From positions 1,240,001 to 1,304,000 of the forward strand of contig WACJ01000009.1 in the NCBI GenBank assembly GCA_008973525.1: a DNA stretch of 64,000 bases, given 5' to 3'. Under the pieces are notes generated by a model. That model worked only from the letters and a program-made list of their open reading frames with translations, did no database searches and was not told the DNA's origin. This stretch comes from Stenopsyche tienmushanensis. Taxonomy: Eukaryota > Arthropoda > Insecta > Trichoptera > Stenopsychidae. Below, piece by piece: positions 1 to 12,694 of the stretch. Position numbers and translations under genes: made by a program. Numbering within the stretch: the first letter of the stretch is position 1; every line of letters begins with the position of its first letter.

Positions 1-960
1 AATATGACCTGAGTAGATCCTGCCATTCTCATTGCCACTGATTGCTCCAATTTATGCGTGGGTTTCAAGCACACATCAAATCAAAATGGAGAATATCTTT
101 TGGGGAAAATAATCTGGCTTGTATATGAATTCGCATTTTCGATAACTTATTAGTAGAATATTTGGCTTTCTGAGTCATTATTTTATTTCAAATAGTAAAA
201 ATCATAATCCGACTCAAGTGAAGCACAATATGCTATTTTCTCGCCATCTTATCTTCCATTTGTATACTTGTGCTCTTTGTGAGCCCCCCTCGAAGTGGCC
301 TTTGTTAGCTTAACACCTGTATATTTTAGATTTTCCACATTTCCAAGAACTAGATTATGTAGATTTCCACCGGTCCATATAATATTTGCCCGTACAATAA
401 GAGTTGAAGGGGCAGGTAAAAAGTCCACGTGCGGAATGGAACAGGAAATTGAAACGAAAAAAATGTTCAAGGTACACATTAAAAACATAATTAAATAACG
501 TATATTTTTTAATTTAACTTACTCGTACCCTTTCCCTTTTAAATAAGGGAACAATGTAAAAATTAATTAAACGAGATTAAATACAAAAGCGGTCCGCCAA
601 GGTTGCTCCAGAATAAAATGGCGCAGTGAAAAAAATACGATCTTTGCTTATGCTCACAAAGAAAATTAAATTTCTTATTTATATAATAGTTCAAGTATAT
701 TTTATTCGGAAGGGTTTTGACGATTCAAAGAACCTCGGAAATTACTTATTAGCCCTAAATTAAATTAATTAAGCCAAAAAAAGTGATGATGGAACAACTT
801 CCGTCTAAAAGAATAATTGAGTCTCCGATGGTTCTTGTAAATAGCCAATTAAATATTTCATTATGTGCCAAAATCATGATATAATTTATTTTAATTCATA
901 GAATAGCATTAACGTTGATGAGGAACGATATTTGACTGAGAATACATTTTTTGTTTTATA
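1..960. other. A+T-rich sequence, nothing recognised
   Basis: No transposon end, RNA gene or convincing coding frame is visible. Short overlapping open frames on both strands around 249-498 are mutually exclusive, low in complexity and resemble no family I know. Confidence 0.5.
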
Positions 961-999
961 CGAAGGTCATCTAGAAAGTAAGGTTACAAGGGCTCCTGA

Positions 1000-1630
1000 A
1001 GTCCAGGGACAGACAGCGACTAACTGGATTGAGGGATCATTAATATGCTATCCCATTTCCTGCGCTGCTGTATGATCTGTTCTGGGTTACCCCGGACTAG
1101 CCACACAGAGAGGGTCTTCCACTGATCTTTTAGCCCCGCCAGAAATGCTACGCGCAGAGCGTCCAGGCACCCAACCATTTTGCTCTGCGCCCTCCAGAGG
1201 AGGCAAAGTTCACTGCCACCACGAATCCAACCTCTATTTGAAGGGAGCTGCAGCAGATGACTCTTATTGCTTCGGTCATTCTTAGTACCCAGCCACAGAG
1301 ACGAGTCACCGTTCGAACAGCCTAAAACCGTTCTTCCATGTATTTCTAGGCTGTTGAGGATAGTGGTGAGCCTTTGATGCAGTCTCCATCAACTACTATA
1401 ATCGGCTGTTCCACACACTCATTTATGGGTGCGCGCACAGGGTGACCTGCACACCCATCTCATGTTAGCTGGGCTATCCCAGCTGCGTTTGATGGGCACA
1501 CCGACGTGGCTACTTTCGCGCACCTCTACTCCACATTATTACCCCATGGGTTCAACCGTTGCCCACGAGCATAGGGTTGGCTCCCCTCTCCTGGGGTTTT
1601 ATGGATGGGTATCGTGGAGTCTAACACTCA
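1000..1630. other. C+G-rich unclassified insert inside mar-B
   Basis: This block is clearly richer in C+G and CpG than its surroundings. It lies between the mar-B left end and the sequence that resumes near 1635 (CCTAACGATCAG, compare 19788). The minus strand is open over about 130 codons ending near 1015, with a tryptophan- and basic-rich stretch including LWRAQSKMVGCLDALR; I do not recognise it. It could be a structured retroposon, a fragment of a host transcript, or part of a longer mar-B variant. Confidence 0.35.
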
Positions 1631-1857
1631 CCCGGAAGATCCTAACGATCAGTTTATTTGGTCTCGTGTGCTTGTCAGCTATTTGGTCTAGTCACAGTAA
1701 ATCCTTCCGATGGAAAGGACATCGTGCTCTCCTGTCACCTTCTGTCCATGCGAGATCTGTGCTGATTTCAGTTTTATTTTTATTTTGCAGAACAATATGG
1801 AATGCTTGTAGAAGTTTATGGCAGTGATTCAGAGAAGGTCCTACTGATATTTAGGAC

Positions 1858-2124
1858 GAAGCAAGAAATGAAAGACCAACAGTGATTTTTGACGAATTTG
1901 TGCAAAAAACTGAAGAACTAGTACGAAATGATTACCATGTGATGCTTGAAGACCTTCACAAAGGATTTCCTGACATTTATCGTAGTCTCCTTAGTAATAT
2001 TGTATCAGAAAAACTTGGTTACAAGAAGTTGTATGTGAGATGGGAGCCCAGAGTGCTAAGAATATGTGGAGCGTTTTGTACAAGAAAGAGAAGTTTTGCT
2101 GCATTCTATCATGATCAGGGATGA
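1858..2124 (+). pseudogene. mar-B transposase, N-terminal helix-turn-helix/linker relic
   Basis: The frame reads a mariner-style linker (RNERPTVIFDEF), a second helix-turn-helix region (YRSLLSNIVSEKLGYKKL) and the conserved step into the catalytic domain (VRWEPRVL). The family normally continues with a D,D34D nuclease core; here the frame runs into unrelated or deleted sequence and stops. No start codon for the full protein is in frame. The related fragment at 33480-33660 shows the same segment with different damage. Confidence 0.75.
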
Positions 2125-2264
2125 AATGTGGGTGATATATCCTCTACATATCAGAATCCAAAAGGCAATTCAAAAATAAGTTGCGGCCGAGGACTATGAT
2201 ACTAGCAAACAAAAACAGGTGCCTCGACTACAGAAATGTCTTAATCTCGACGGCAATTACGTGT

Positions 2265-2480
2265 TTAACTCCTACGGGAGTATTAGCACAAACCCTGTGT
2301 TCCCCCTTCCACTTTTTAGAAAGAACACTATTTTACATTGAAATTCGGAGACAGACAGAGACAGAGAGAACTTAGCGCAGTTCGGGAGACTGAGACGGAA
2401 AGCTTCCCCGCATTCATCGCACGATTGTATAGATCGTTAGCCCAAATTTATTGACTAATAATGATTTCGATACGTTATGA
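2265..2480 (+). mobile_element. TTAA-type MITE, family B
   Basis: It begins with TTAA followed by CTCCTACGGGAGTATT and contains the family B landmarks: ACATTGAAATTCGGAGACAG, a run of GACAGAGA repeats, GCGCAGTTCGGGAGAC and CGCACGATTGTATAGATCGT. The same block occurs near 9365 (inverted), 16555, 24433 (inverted), 39033, 54467 and 60987. The TTAA start suggests piggyBac-type insertion. It interrupts mar-B, so it is younger than that copy. Confidence 0.7.
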
Positions 2481-3650
2481 AAATCATATCAAAGTGGTCG
2501 GCAATGATCTCATAGAAGAGATTGCCAAAAGCCTTTGAAAAAAAACACCACATTTTGATGAATCACGTTGTTTAACCACATTTCCATTACGAAATGAAAA
2601 ATAAGGCTATTGAAGTGCGTGTATATGGACTCTTTTAAGACAATACAATATAGTATCACGTTGAATTTCTTTCTGAAAGCTTTATTATGTGGCATTTAAA
2701 TAAGGCAAATTTAGAAGGTTAAACAAAGTGCAAAGGACCAGCAAAACGGCAAAAAAGCTTTGGGCCATTGCTATTGTATCATGCTGTTACAATTGAACCA
2801 ATTAGCGTCTCAATGGCAAAGCTCGGTATATATTTTTAGCCCGAAGTGTAAAAAGGGATCGGCAAAGACGTATATAAAAGCCAAAAATAATCAAATAAGG
2901 TTGTTTGTTTTGGTTTTGGACTAAAATAATGGAAGTCAAAAAAAAAACGTTAGAGGGGATGCGGTGAAGGATGAAATTAATATTTATTTTATTTTTCATT
3001 ATTTAAAATCTGGTCCTAATAGATAGCGAATTTAATCGAAAATCAAAACAGTTTTAAACTGACTTCAGATGTATTCCAAGCTTCCAACATACTAATATCA
3101 TTACGATCTCAATCATGATCTGTGCAAGTCGTCGCATTTTTTGAGCACTCGCTGCTCTAAACTATTGATAACTACACCCTTTATCTTTATTTAAAAATAT
3201 TATTTTCACACACAATTGCTTCAGTATATTTGCTTCAAGATTTCACATTGTTTGGATCTTGAGGTTTTTCCGATATTGACTTCTTACATTTTACAATTTT
3301 TTTTTGGTGCTATTACCTCAAATTTCTCCCCATATGTCATGAATTATCGATATTGCATTATCGACGATGCCATTAGGCAGAATATCAATTCATTACGAGG
3401 TGTGATGCGGTTTTGCAGCGTTTCCATCCCCATTAAACAAATCGCTTGCATAATGAAATATTTGAGCTCGTAATTGGTGCCTTATTAAAACATTAATGAA
3501 TGAATCTCATCTAGCGTGGTACACTAGTTGGATGAATGCACAATGCAACTGCAGTTCCGGGACAGTGTATTTCATTGCATTTTTAATTGAACTGCTGCGT
3601 GTGGTAAAAACCGTGGGTTGGAGGAAAATCGAGAAAAACCAGCACGGGAA
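2481..3650. other. A+T-rich sequence, nothing recognised
   Basis: Low-complexity A+T-rich DNA with short open frames on both strands that overlap one another. No repeat shared with the rest of the window was noticed. Confidence 0.45.
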
Positions 3651-3659
3651 AATGTTCAC

Positions 3660-4288
3660 TCGTCGATTTCAGAAAAAAATGATCAACCATTTCTTAACAG
3701 CGTTACAATATGAACTGGTAATATTGTCATGCGTAGCAAATAGTATATAAGACATGAACTTAAATCCCTGTGGAAAAAAAACAGGTTGTGCAAACTATCG
3801 TGATTGATCCCTTTTTCTACTAATTGATCTTTTAGATTTAGATTGTCTAGTTGGAAACAATATTTTGTTGAATTGATTGTTTCACCTTGCTGAAGTAACT
3901 CATAATAAACTACCCCCTTCCAGTCCCACCAAATGCATAGCAAAACTTTTTTTGGATGTAGGCCAGGTTTAGCTACAGTTAAAGCTTCTGTACCCTTGGT
4001 CCGAGACCGTTTACTTTGGATATTCTCATAGAGTATCCAATTTTCATCTCCAGTGACAAGTCTCTTTAAAAAATATTGGCTATTGTGTCGTTGGGGAAGA
4101 AGATCGCTTATTGAAATACGCTGAAGTTTATTTGAGTCAGTCACTTCATGAGAAAGCCACACATCTGAACAATTTATGTAGCCCAATTTTGTAAGATGAT
4201 TATTGACGAATGTTCATGGAATTTCTAACTTGTTGGCTATTTCGCGAACAGTATATCGCGGGTTTTCTTCAACCATGGTTATGATTAA
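3660..4288 (-). pseudogene. mariner transposase (mar-A), central fragment
   Basis: Reading leftwards from about 4288, the frame matches the mar-A copy at 48560-48966 almost residue for residue: the LGYINCSDVW step, the first catalytic aspartate in LVTGDENWILYEN, then PGLHPKKVLL and WDWKGVVYYELLQQGETI. After LDN the two copies diverge; the same frame becomes meaningless, while another frame shows FATHDNITSS, a plausible remnant of the second catalytic aspartate motif (normally HDNARPH). The N-terminus and both element ends are absent. This is a dead, rearranged copy. Confidence 0.8.
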
Positions 4289-4835
4289 ATGCGGGGATAA
4301 AAGCATGCGCTTGTAACGAGTATTTTTATGACAAAAAGTTCGTTTAGAACGAGGGCTCGTAGGATAAAATAACATAGAGTCAACTTGCCATGCAGAGGGA
4401 AGATGGGTTCTTCCTGCGGGCTCGTCTGTAGTCTCGTAGCGGAGCCCTCACTGAGATAAAAAAAGCTGTTCGGATCCACGTGAAAATTCGTATACCTTGA
4501 AGAACATGTAATAAATGGAGAGCAGTCCTAATCTTTTAACGTTGAGTATTTTCTTTTAAAAAAATCATATTCAAGAAAAAAAATCGTATATTTATTTAAG
4601 AAATGTTCAGTTTCAATGAGTAATGTATCATACTGATATGTCAGTATTCTTCACTCTTCAGGACGCAATCACACTTTTAATTTTCTGGATTATTTATTCA
4701 GAAGAGTATTCCTTAAAGCGAACAGGGTCATCTTAAATTGATTTCATCAATAGCTTAATTTCTTAAGATATTTATGCACACTTTTAGCTTCTCATGCGGA
4801 TATTCTATTAGTTAAACTGGACACCTCTTCATATG
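4289..4835. other. Unclassified sequence
   Basis: No recognised family. Begins exactly where mar-A homology stops. Confidence 0.4.
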
Positions 4836-5095
4836 AACGGGTCATCCAGAAAGTAAGGTTACGAAATTTTTGTAGGATCGAAAAATACTTGTATTTAAAT
4901 GAAATTCACAGTGTTTATTAAACTATATTACAATGTAGTCGGTGTCGAGATTGAGACTTTCTGTAGTTGGACTATTAGCTTTTGTATTATGGGGTACAGT
5001 GACTTACTAACTTCTCATCTCCTATCACGAAAGAATCCAGAAATTTTCTCACTGAGAAATCACTGATGGTCTTCTATTCGTTGCCTCGTCGTGGG
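4836..5095 (-). mobile_element. mar-B terminal fragment
   Basis: Starts with GGTCATCCAGAAAGTAAGG, then matches the 55441-55700 copy: AGGATCGAAAAATAC, a region corresponding to the C-terminal transposase code read leftwards, and ATCACGAAAGAATCCAGAAA (compare 55678-55698). The rest is lost; a hAT copy begins at about 5096. Confidence 0.6.
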
Positions 5096-5750
5096 CCCAA
5101 TGCCGGGATTCCGAATCCCGGCACTCGGGATTGAAATTTTTATCTGACAGAAATCGTACGCCTCACCAGCACGACAAAAGCTACTAAATCGAGACATTCC
5201 CGCCGAAATCTGGACACTTGGAAACAGTGGCGTAACTTCTAATTGGCGAGCTTAGGCGACGCCTAGGGGCAGTAGCTGTCTAATCTATGTATAAATATAT
5301 TGAGTACATGTATGGGTTTCAAAATTTTATATTAACCTTTACCTACCGGTGATGTATTTACTACACCTCGACTCTAATAATGGGATTATCGATATGAAAT
5401 CTAATAGATACGGGGTTCAGATTTTTTTTATTCCTCCATAATATAACTACGAATCACATCAAAGTATTATAGTATACAAGTATACACATGCAGCGACGGA
5501 AATAAATAATTTGTCGGGAAATCGGGATGTTTGCGAGTTTTAGTCCGTGTCTCTGTAAATTTTATCAGTCACATTGATGGTGTTATACGAAAATGGGAAC
5601 ATCAAATCGAACTAGCATTTAAATATCTGATAACGATACCTCCAACGAGTGTGGAGGCTGAGCGTGCATTTTCAGCAGCAAGTTGCCTGGCTATGGATAT
5701 TTGCGGTGGTATTCTACTGTAAAGTAAAAAATCAGATGAGTCTTCATGAC
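5096..5750 (+). mobile_element. non-autonomous hAT element, copy 1 (truncated)
   Basis: It shares the hAT family body: AACAGTGGCGTAACT, the CGGTGATGTATTTACTACAC block, AATATAATAGATACGGGG and the GTCGGGAAATCGGGA block. At about 5600-5690 it encodes part of the hAT C-terminal dimerisation region, TSVEAERAFSAASCL. The outer 5' end TAGGGAATCC and the 3' end are missing. Homology fades after about 5700. Confidence 0.8.
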
Positions 5751-6700
5751 GACTAAAAGCGTTCAAATGATACAGAGATGGTATAATGTGTGAGGAATTG
5801 AATTTGGTTCCACTTGATTTTAAACGAATTCTTTGATATGCATCATCATGGATGCAAATTAAAAATTAGCCATGACAAAAATAATTATTCCACATATATT
5901 AATTCCATCATGTAAGCTTAGATTGTGATGATTTTATTTTTTGTGCGCTATGAATATTAAGCATATTAAAGAAGGCAGCAACTAAAGAGAAACAATGGGC
6001 CCCACAGGTTGTACGTTCATGTGCTTGTACTCTGTAATAAAATTTTTATAACATCCTTCGCCATGGGGCAATTTATGGAACAATCGAGCGACTATTGTTT
6101 GATAAATGCAGACTTTAATTAGAAGAGATTAAGAAGTCGACGTCGAGCTGGCGGATGGAGAAAGAGCTGAAATAACACTGTCATGGAAGACAGAAATAAG
6201 ATCGAACAATTATATTTAGAGCCAAAATTAAAGCGTGCGCTCGTTATTTAATCCGGGTCGATTTTCTGGTCGATTCATTAAAGGCGAGGTATAAAGAGGT
6301 GGTTGTCCAAGAGTGCTGTTGGTCTAATGACTCTACCAGCAAACAGACCAGACTAATTAACTTAGTCGCAGTCCGGTGAAGATACTGGAAGCTGCGTAGC
6401 TCCGACATAATTAAGCCGGAGATGTTGTGCTCATTATGAACTATAACGTTTCCATCGTGAAAATTATTCTGCTAACTTCAACAATGTTGCTTGGCGACTG
6501 CAGTCCAAGAATGATATATGGTGTACAAGACAAGAACAATAAAATTTGAGCCACAGCAGAGGTGGGATTTCGATGAATGCATTAAAATTGAAGTTGACAT
6601 TACTCTCGATATATTTATTTAATGTAGTAAAGTTTGACCGAATTAATTAGTATTTTTTTGGGATTTAAATTATATAGAAGAACCACCGCGAAAATGCTCT
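5751..6700. other. Low-copy sequence, no gene seen
   Basis: No repeat shared within the window. The stretch 6040-6540 is less A+T-rich and of normal complexity, so it may be unique host DNA. No supported reading frame. Confidence 0.4.
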
Positions 6701-6704
6701 TCGA

Positions 6705-7125
6705 TACGTTCAATAAGTCCATTTGTTTAATATAAAAAATAATTTGAATGCAAATATTTTTTAGTTATTTAAGAAAAGATAAATATACAATTCAAAAATA
6801 GATTTTGTCGTCAATGCGACTGATAAAATTCATTTCTGCTGAGACACGGATTAAAGCTCGCAAAATTCCGGATTTACCGACAAATTATTTATTTCCGTCG
6901 CTGCAGATGAATACTTATATACTTTAATATTTTAATATGATTCATAGTTATATTACGGAGGAATACAAAAATTTTGAACCCCGTATCTATTATATTTCAT
7001 ATCGATATTCCCACTATTAGAGTCGAGGTGTAGTAAATACATCACCGGTAGAGAAAGGTTAATATAACAATTTGAAAAACATATATGTATACATAGATTA
7101 GACAGTTATTGTCCCTAGTGTAGGG
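6705..7125 (-). mobile_element. non-autonomous hAT element, copy 2 (inverted, truncated)
   Basis: Inverted match to the hAT family body: TTATTTATTTCCGTCGCTGC (6886-6905), CCCCGTATCTATTATATTTC and GTGTAGTAAATACATCACCG. The left part also matches the tail of copy 5 (30836-30930), with AAGAAAAGATAAATATACAA. Both outer ends are missing. Confidence 0.8.
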
Positions 7126-7738
7126 AACACAAGACGTCTTTTGAAATGACATTAACCATTTTGTTTTTGTTGAAGGTTGTATCATGACTATTATATTGAA
7201 TCAGTTGACAAAAAATAATATTATCGGCCCAAATATTAAACAGAATTTATATCATCCAGCATCATAAATATTAAACAGCCTCAGAAATAGTTGATATGAT
7301 ATTTTGGTCACCAGCAATTAAAATTGTTAAGCTATTTGAAATAGATGTTTCTGCATATTTAAATAGATTTTATAACAAAATTTTATAAATAATATTTAAT
7401 GCACAAACACGTACAAACAAATCCTGAAATGAGATCACAACCAACTGCGAGACTGCAATGACGAACCATTTCCATGAGCCTGTTCGAAAAGTAAGTTTGT
7501 AGTAAGTTTTTGTTAAAACACTAATGTTACTACAAATCATCTATTAGGATAGCCAATACCCAAGATATATATTTGAGGCTATCAAGAGAAATATTAAGCA
7601 CAACTGCGAGAACTTAATGACGAACCCAATACCAAATCCTGTTCAACAAAAAAATGGAGAGAGATAATTTCTTACGGACTTACTGTGTAGTTCTTGAAGA
7701 TATCGGATTTATAAAATATTTTGACTTCAATTAATATA
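7126..7738. other. Unclassified A+T-rich sequence
   Basis: Nothing recognised on either strand. Confidence 0.4.
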
Positions 7739-10357
7739 TTAACACATTCCCGTCGGGTTATCCATAGGATTGTTTTCGCCAATTAATGTATTATAGTAAT
7801 GAGGTATCCAAAAAGTTGATTGAGTATTTACATTTGGTTTTTGATAATACATGGATCAAAATTGAACTAACTGAAACCAAGCGCCATAACATTGAAAGTG
7901 GATGTTCATTTTAACTGATTTTTCCACAGAAACAATTCGATTTCTCCCTTTTTGCTTACACAGAGACAAGGAACATTGGAAAATGTATTCGTCGAGCTTA
8001 TTTGCAAGGGAACTGTTCGAATTGATGCGATGTATCCAGCGAATAGAGTGTCACGTCACATAACGACGCTTCTGATTCAGCAGAAAATATAATGATGAAA
8101 ATGGATGTGCGGGTCGTTTTAGTGACTGAAATAGCTCAAGCTTAAGATGTTTATGGTAGAGACGTTGGTCCTGGGAGCTCGTTAATATTTCTTGGAATCG
8201 GTAGCAGTGGCTTGGTCCAAGCGCCCTAATGAGCCAGGGTGGCCACTAATTGCACTCCAAGCTCACTACTGCATAATTACTGTCTTCTGTGCGTTAATTA
8301 ATATGAGATCCCATACCTGCACGCGTACATTCGCCAATATCATCACGCTTCTTTCTGTCACTTTGGCGTTATGAGATTATTTCTGCTTTTTCGTGATTTG
8401 GTTCAATTTGTTCCAGTCGCTGGCGAGCGTTGTTAAAATTCTTTGACAAGAGTATGCCTTAATTAAAATGTTCGCCATGAAACTCATAACGAAAACTAGC
8501 ATGCAATTATCATCTCAGTGCAAAAGTTTTGAATCATTAATATTAATATGAATCTAGTAAAAGCATTAATTTTGTCGGAAATGATGGAATATATCGATAT
8601 ATTGGGTCGGTGCATAATTTCTTGATATTTTAACGATAATTATTTAGAAATGATGTACAAAATTAGTTTGTTACAATGGAATTTGTATGCATTCAAAAAT
8701 GTGCTTTAACACATTCCAGCTGCGCAAATTTCGAAGAATTTCTTTTGTAAAAATCTATATAATTGGCGTAAAAAAGCAATAATATGGACCAAACAAATTG
8801 TTAGCCATACTATTCAAACTATGCCTCCAGCGATGACCATGTTTGATCCTTGCAAAATTTTCTCAATGGTAAAATAATACAGTTAATTACTCGGAAGAAG
8901 TGAAAACATCCCTTAATGTATATTTTGCCCTAAAATATTTTTTTGTGTGGGTGATATAAACTTGCTAGTCAATGGATGAGAAACGAATAGAAATTATGCG
9001 ATAAGACTCAATATCAAGATATATTCTTGGCAGAATTTCATTAATTTGCTGAGCTATTGTTCAGTTTGTTTAAACTAGACGTTCTCAAGTTTATAAGTGC
9101 TATCATCCAGTTTTTAAAAAATGTAATTCAGAGCCCTATTGAGCTTGAAGTTATAAAATTGCTCATTAAATGAACCGTAATAGCATTCTGTGGTTCTTAT
9201 TTTTTGCTATAAACCTTTCTTGTTATAATAAATTCTAGCAAGATTGTTTATCATCCCAGACAACAACTGCCATCATCTTTCCAGCAGATTAACAAATTTG
9301 TTTTTTTATTAGGGACAAGGACAATATTTTTGGGAGCAATTCTGTATTATTATAATTAGCCTTTTGATAATAACAAGACCACGTCAATTATTTACATAAA
9401 CAATACACAAAAAATCGATTCATTTGCTTCTGCTTTAAACGAAATCGAAATGATTATTAGTTGATACATTTGGGCTAACAATCTATACAATCGTGCGATG
9501 TATGCGAGGAAGCTCTCCGCCTCTGTCTCCCGAGCTGCGCTACGTTCTCTCTCTGTCTCTGTCTGTCTCCGAACTCAATGTACGAGTGCTCTTTCTTAAC
9601 AGTGGAGGGGGGATCCCAGACCCTGGGATAGTACTCATTTAGGGGTTTTTGTTATTTGGAACACCTTCAATCACCAGATCATAGATCAACTTTCAATCAA
9701 TCGTTCAACTTTATAGCGCATTTCTTCAGAAGTCTTCGATGACTTCTTATTTTTTTGATCGTTCAAATATTTCGCAGTCGGATGAATCCTGTCCAGGAAG
9801 AACTGAAATATTAGATAACAATATTTTGAAAGTCTTAATGCAAATATGCCTCACGAACTAACGCTACCAATTTGATTGTAGCGTACAATGTATCAAAATT
9901 TGAAGCTCAAACAAATTTATCCAGGGTTGGACAACAGACGTGGTGTATTCGTATATTAAGAGAAATTGCTGGGATTTGTTATTGCATCATAAATATGTCT
10001 ATTTTGGTTTGGTCCAGGTCTTTGATTTGGAAAATATATCAAATGTTTTTGATAAAAAGCATTGAAATGACTTTAAATTTACAATTATTTTAACCCATAA
10101 TTAAACTTTATAAAATTGAAATAACATGTGATTGACAGAGAGCTGTGAATGTGTTTTAACACATGCATGATTTGTTTTTTTATAATAAATTCATTTTGAC
10201 TGCAGTTCTCGAAGTAAAACTTCGTGTTGCGTATACGCAACATTGGAAAGAAATGGGTTAAAATATACAAATATATTTTAATATAGTAAATTTTCGCAAA
10301 TACACCCCGCGTCAGACGAAAGACAATGTTATGCATCACCCGACGGGAATGTGTTAA
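7739..10357. mobile_element. pair of inverted piggyBac-type ends, 2.6 kb apart
   Basis: TTAACACATTCCCGTCGGG at 7739 faces its exact inverted copy ending at 10357, each with TTAA as the outer four bases; 16 further bases inside TTAA are identical. A third such end lies at 62044. TTAA target sites and short inverted ends starting with C fit piggyBac-like elements. No transposase with the piggyBac DDD core can be read between the ends, and a family B MITE (9365-9648) is nested inside. It is either one large non-autonomous element or two separate fragments that happen to face each other. Confidence 0.5.
9365..9648 (-). mobile_element. TTAA-type MITE, family B (inverted)
   Basis: Inverted family B copy: CGATTCATTTGCTTCTGC, ATCTATACAATCGTGCGATG, CGAGCTGCGCTACG, the CTCTGTCTCTGTCTGTCTCC run and GGGATAGTACTCATTTAGGG all match. 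The final TTAA is degraded to TTTTT. Confidence 0.7.
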
Positions 10358-12650
10358 TGGTATTAATGCAAAAAATATTTTTATTAGGTATGATAGATAT
10401 ACAACTTCCCAACTTGAAGGCCTTTGAAGTATGTTTATATCAAAATGTCATAAATTAATTTGATCTACATTAAAATAACAGGAAGATCACATTGAAAATG
10501 GGAATCAATTAATCATCCTTGATTAAGTGTTGATATAGTCGTTTCTGAACTCTTATATAGGTTCCAATTAATTCAAGGTAGCAATTAATAAAGTCAGGTA
10601 GGGCTAACTAAAAATAATTACGTTATTCGCTTAAAGGCTGAATAATCTGTGGTCGTTGTCTTCAGCACGGAGTGTGTTATTGAAATAAATTGTTTTAAGG
10701 CTGTTGGTCAAAATTGTATAATACATGGCGAATTTACATAAAAACGAATTGCTATGGCTCTTTCGTATTTATCCAGGGTATTTTCCCAATTTAAATTCAT
10801 TCAAACGACTCATCCTTGGCGTTTATTGGGAGCCATGCTTCCGCGATAATCGAATCGCATAAGGAGGGACGCGATGCAAACGGGCGTCAGGTTCGAGTCC
10901 TGAAATGAGATGTTGCAGCGCGTTTGCATTGATGATGAGACGAGGGTCCATTTGGGTTTCTCGTGAGCTGGATGCTGCCGCTAATTAACTCGGCGATTAG
11001 TGCCGGAATTAAACTAAACACTGGGCACATCTAATTGCCTGCCCTGCCCGCGTGGATGGGGTTCTGACCCCACACCCCTGAGCAAACATTTATTTAATCT
11101 AATTGAAAATGCTTTGCCGACCATTCATTCCGGTGGGGAATTTTTCGCTTTAACAACAGACAAAAGATAAATTCAAAATATTTATCGATGGAAAATCATA
11201 TGGATTCTACGCCAAATATTGTAATGGGTTTTCATCGAATAACTATAAAACTCTAACTCTAAATTTTTTGAAACTGGTTGTGATATCGAATATTAGATCT
11301 CTAGTATCTCGGGATATTTTATCGTTAATAAATACGCATTGATGATTCATATTTAATCATGAAAGTTTGAATTTAGACCTTTAAAAATGAACGTAGCTCG
11401 CCGAAGACACAATCGATTTAATGCCATTGGAACGTAGCTTGTTGAAATTCGTACACATATTATGTTATTCATAATTACACAATAGTAAAGTGTTCCCTTT
11501 CCGAATTGTGGGCTGGGGAATTCAAAATATGTATTCTCTCTCGCTCGCAAAACATATTTCAACAATTCTTTCCGGGTAACTATGATAATAAATGTAAAAA
11601 AATAAAGTTATAACATTGTACCATTAAAAATCAAACGCATTTGAATCGCATGCAATACACGTTTTGACAATATAATAAGATGGATTTTTAAATTGGATTT
11701 GAATATATCCCACATAGTTCATATGATGTTTGGCCAAACATCGTTGAGTCTAATTGGATCTGGCTGAATATCAATTGAAATCTCTTTTACTAACATCCAA
11801 CACAAGCTGAAAGCCAATTTACTGCTTGTTCACAGACTATTAATAAGTTTAATTGACTAAAAATCAAAAGATCTCTCACGAATAACTCACTGTCTTACAC
11901 ATAAATCAATTCCGTGAAAACAGTCGCTGTTCTTTGCTTGGATGTCATCAAAATTACATTAATTAGTCGCGTGTTAAAGTAGATTTAAATTCGAAATGAT
12001 GTACCTTAATTGGTTTAACATCAGTGCTTGTTAAACTTTACTATCCTTTGAGATCAAATTAATTATACACTAAGGACAGGCCATTTGATTATTTCGTCAA
12101 CATTCTTAAATATCAATTAAAGTCAAATTTCAAAACAGGGTGCGATCGTCAATAGTTAATATGATACAAATTGATCAAACAATCACTATTGTTTTTTGGT
12201 GTATTGGTCTTTCAATTGATATTAATTCTGGTCATCCACTAGAAACTTATTGATCAGCTTGCATCTTGCAAAAAAATTGCAACTTGTATATTTCACAGCC
12301 GGCAATTATGTGTAGTAAATGATACTATAGCGTAAATATAAAACACGATTGTAATTAAGTCCCCATCGTATATACAATGTAATTAATTTTGTCACTAATT
12401 GCACTCTAATAAGCATCTTCGCAAGGAAGCTAATTAATTTTTAAATTATCCAATTATTATTGCATCTAATAACGTCACAGTATGAATAACGACGCTGTTT
12501 CATGCTGAAATTGGATATTTAAAAAATCTTCACTCCTTGGGCTTGATCTGGACGAAATGCCTAAAATAATGCAAAATTAATGGATTTATAGGATTTAGTT
12601 GCAGCCTATTATTGGATTGCTTGGAACCGCTTGTTAACCATATAATATTT
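10358..12650. other. Low-copy sequence, possible regulatory island
   Basis: No transposon family is recognised. The stretch 10780-11110 is richer in C+G, of high complexity and contains AATTAACTCGGCGATTAGTG-type homeodomain-like ATTA sites. The remainder is A+T-rich with many TTAATT motifs. No coding frame is supported. I read it as intergenic or intronic DNA. Confidence 0.4.
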
Positions 12651-12694
12651 TTTAGCTCTAAATTGCATCTCTAATTTTTTTTAAATGGAAATTG

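Larger units (their letters stand above)
961..2264 (+). mobile_element. mariner-like element (mar-B), broken copy
   Basis: The left end carries the mar-B terminal sequence GGTCATCTAGAAAGTAAGG just after a TA. It recurs at about 4836, 19729, 43157 and 55441 (with variants) and inverted near 33750 and 20050. Transposase relics follow at 1858-2124. The tail at about 2205-2260 resembles the C-terminal coding part of the 19725-20066 copy, where ACTACAGAAATGTC is shared. The middle of the transposase, including the catalytic core, is missing, so it cannot move by itself. The tail is cut at 2265 by a TTAA-type MITE. A C+G-rich block at about 1000-1630 separates the left end from the rest and is absent from other copies. 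Confidence 0.7.

Noticed and set aside
9780..10093. Possible further mariner relic (CPGRTEILDNNILKVLMQIC)
   Set aside because: A faint resemblance to a mariner linker only; the following 73-codon frame does not continue the family pattern.
10880..10905. tRNA-like T-arm (TCAGG, loop TTCGAGT, CCTGA)
   Set aside because: The T-arm is perfect, but the seven bases after it have no complementary acceptor strand upstream and no D-arm or anticodon arm can be drawn.
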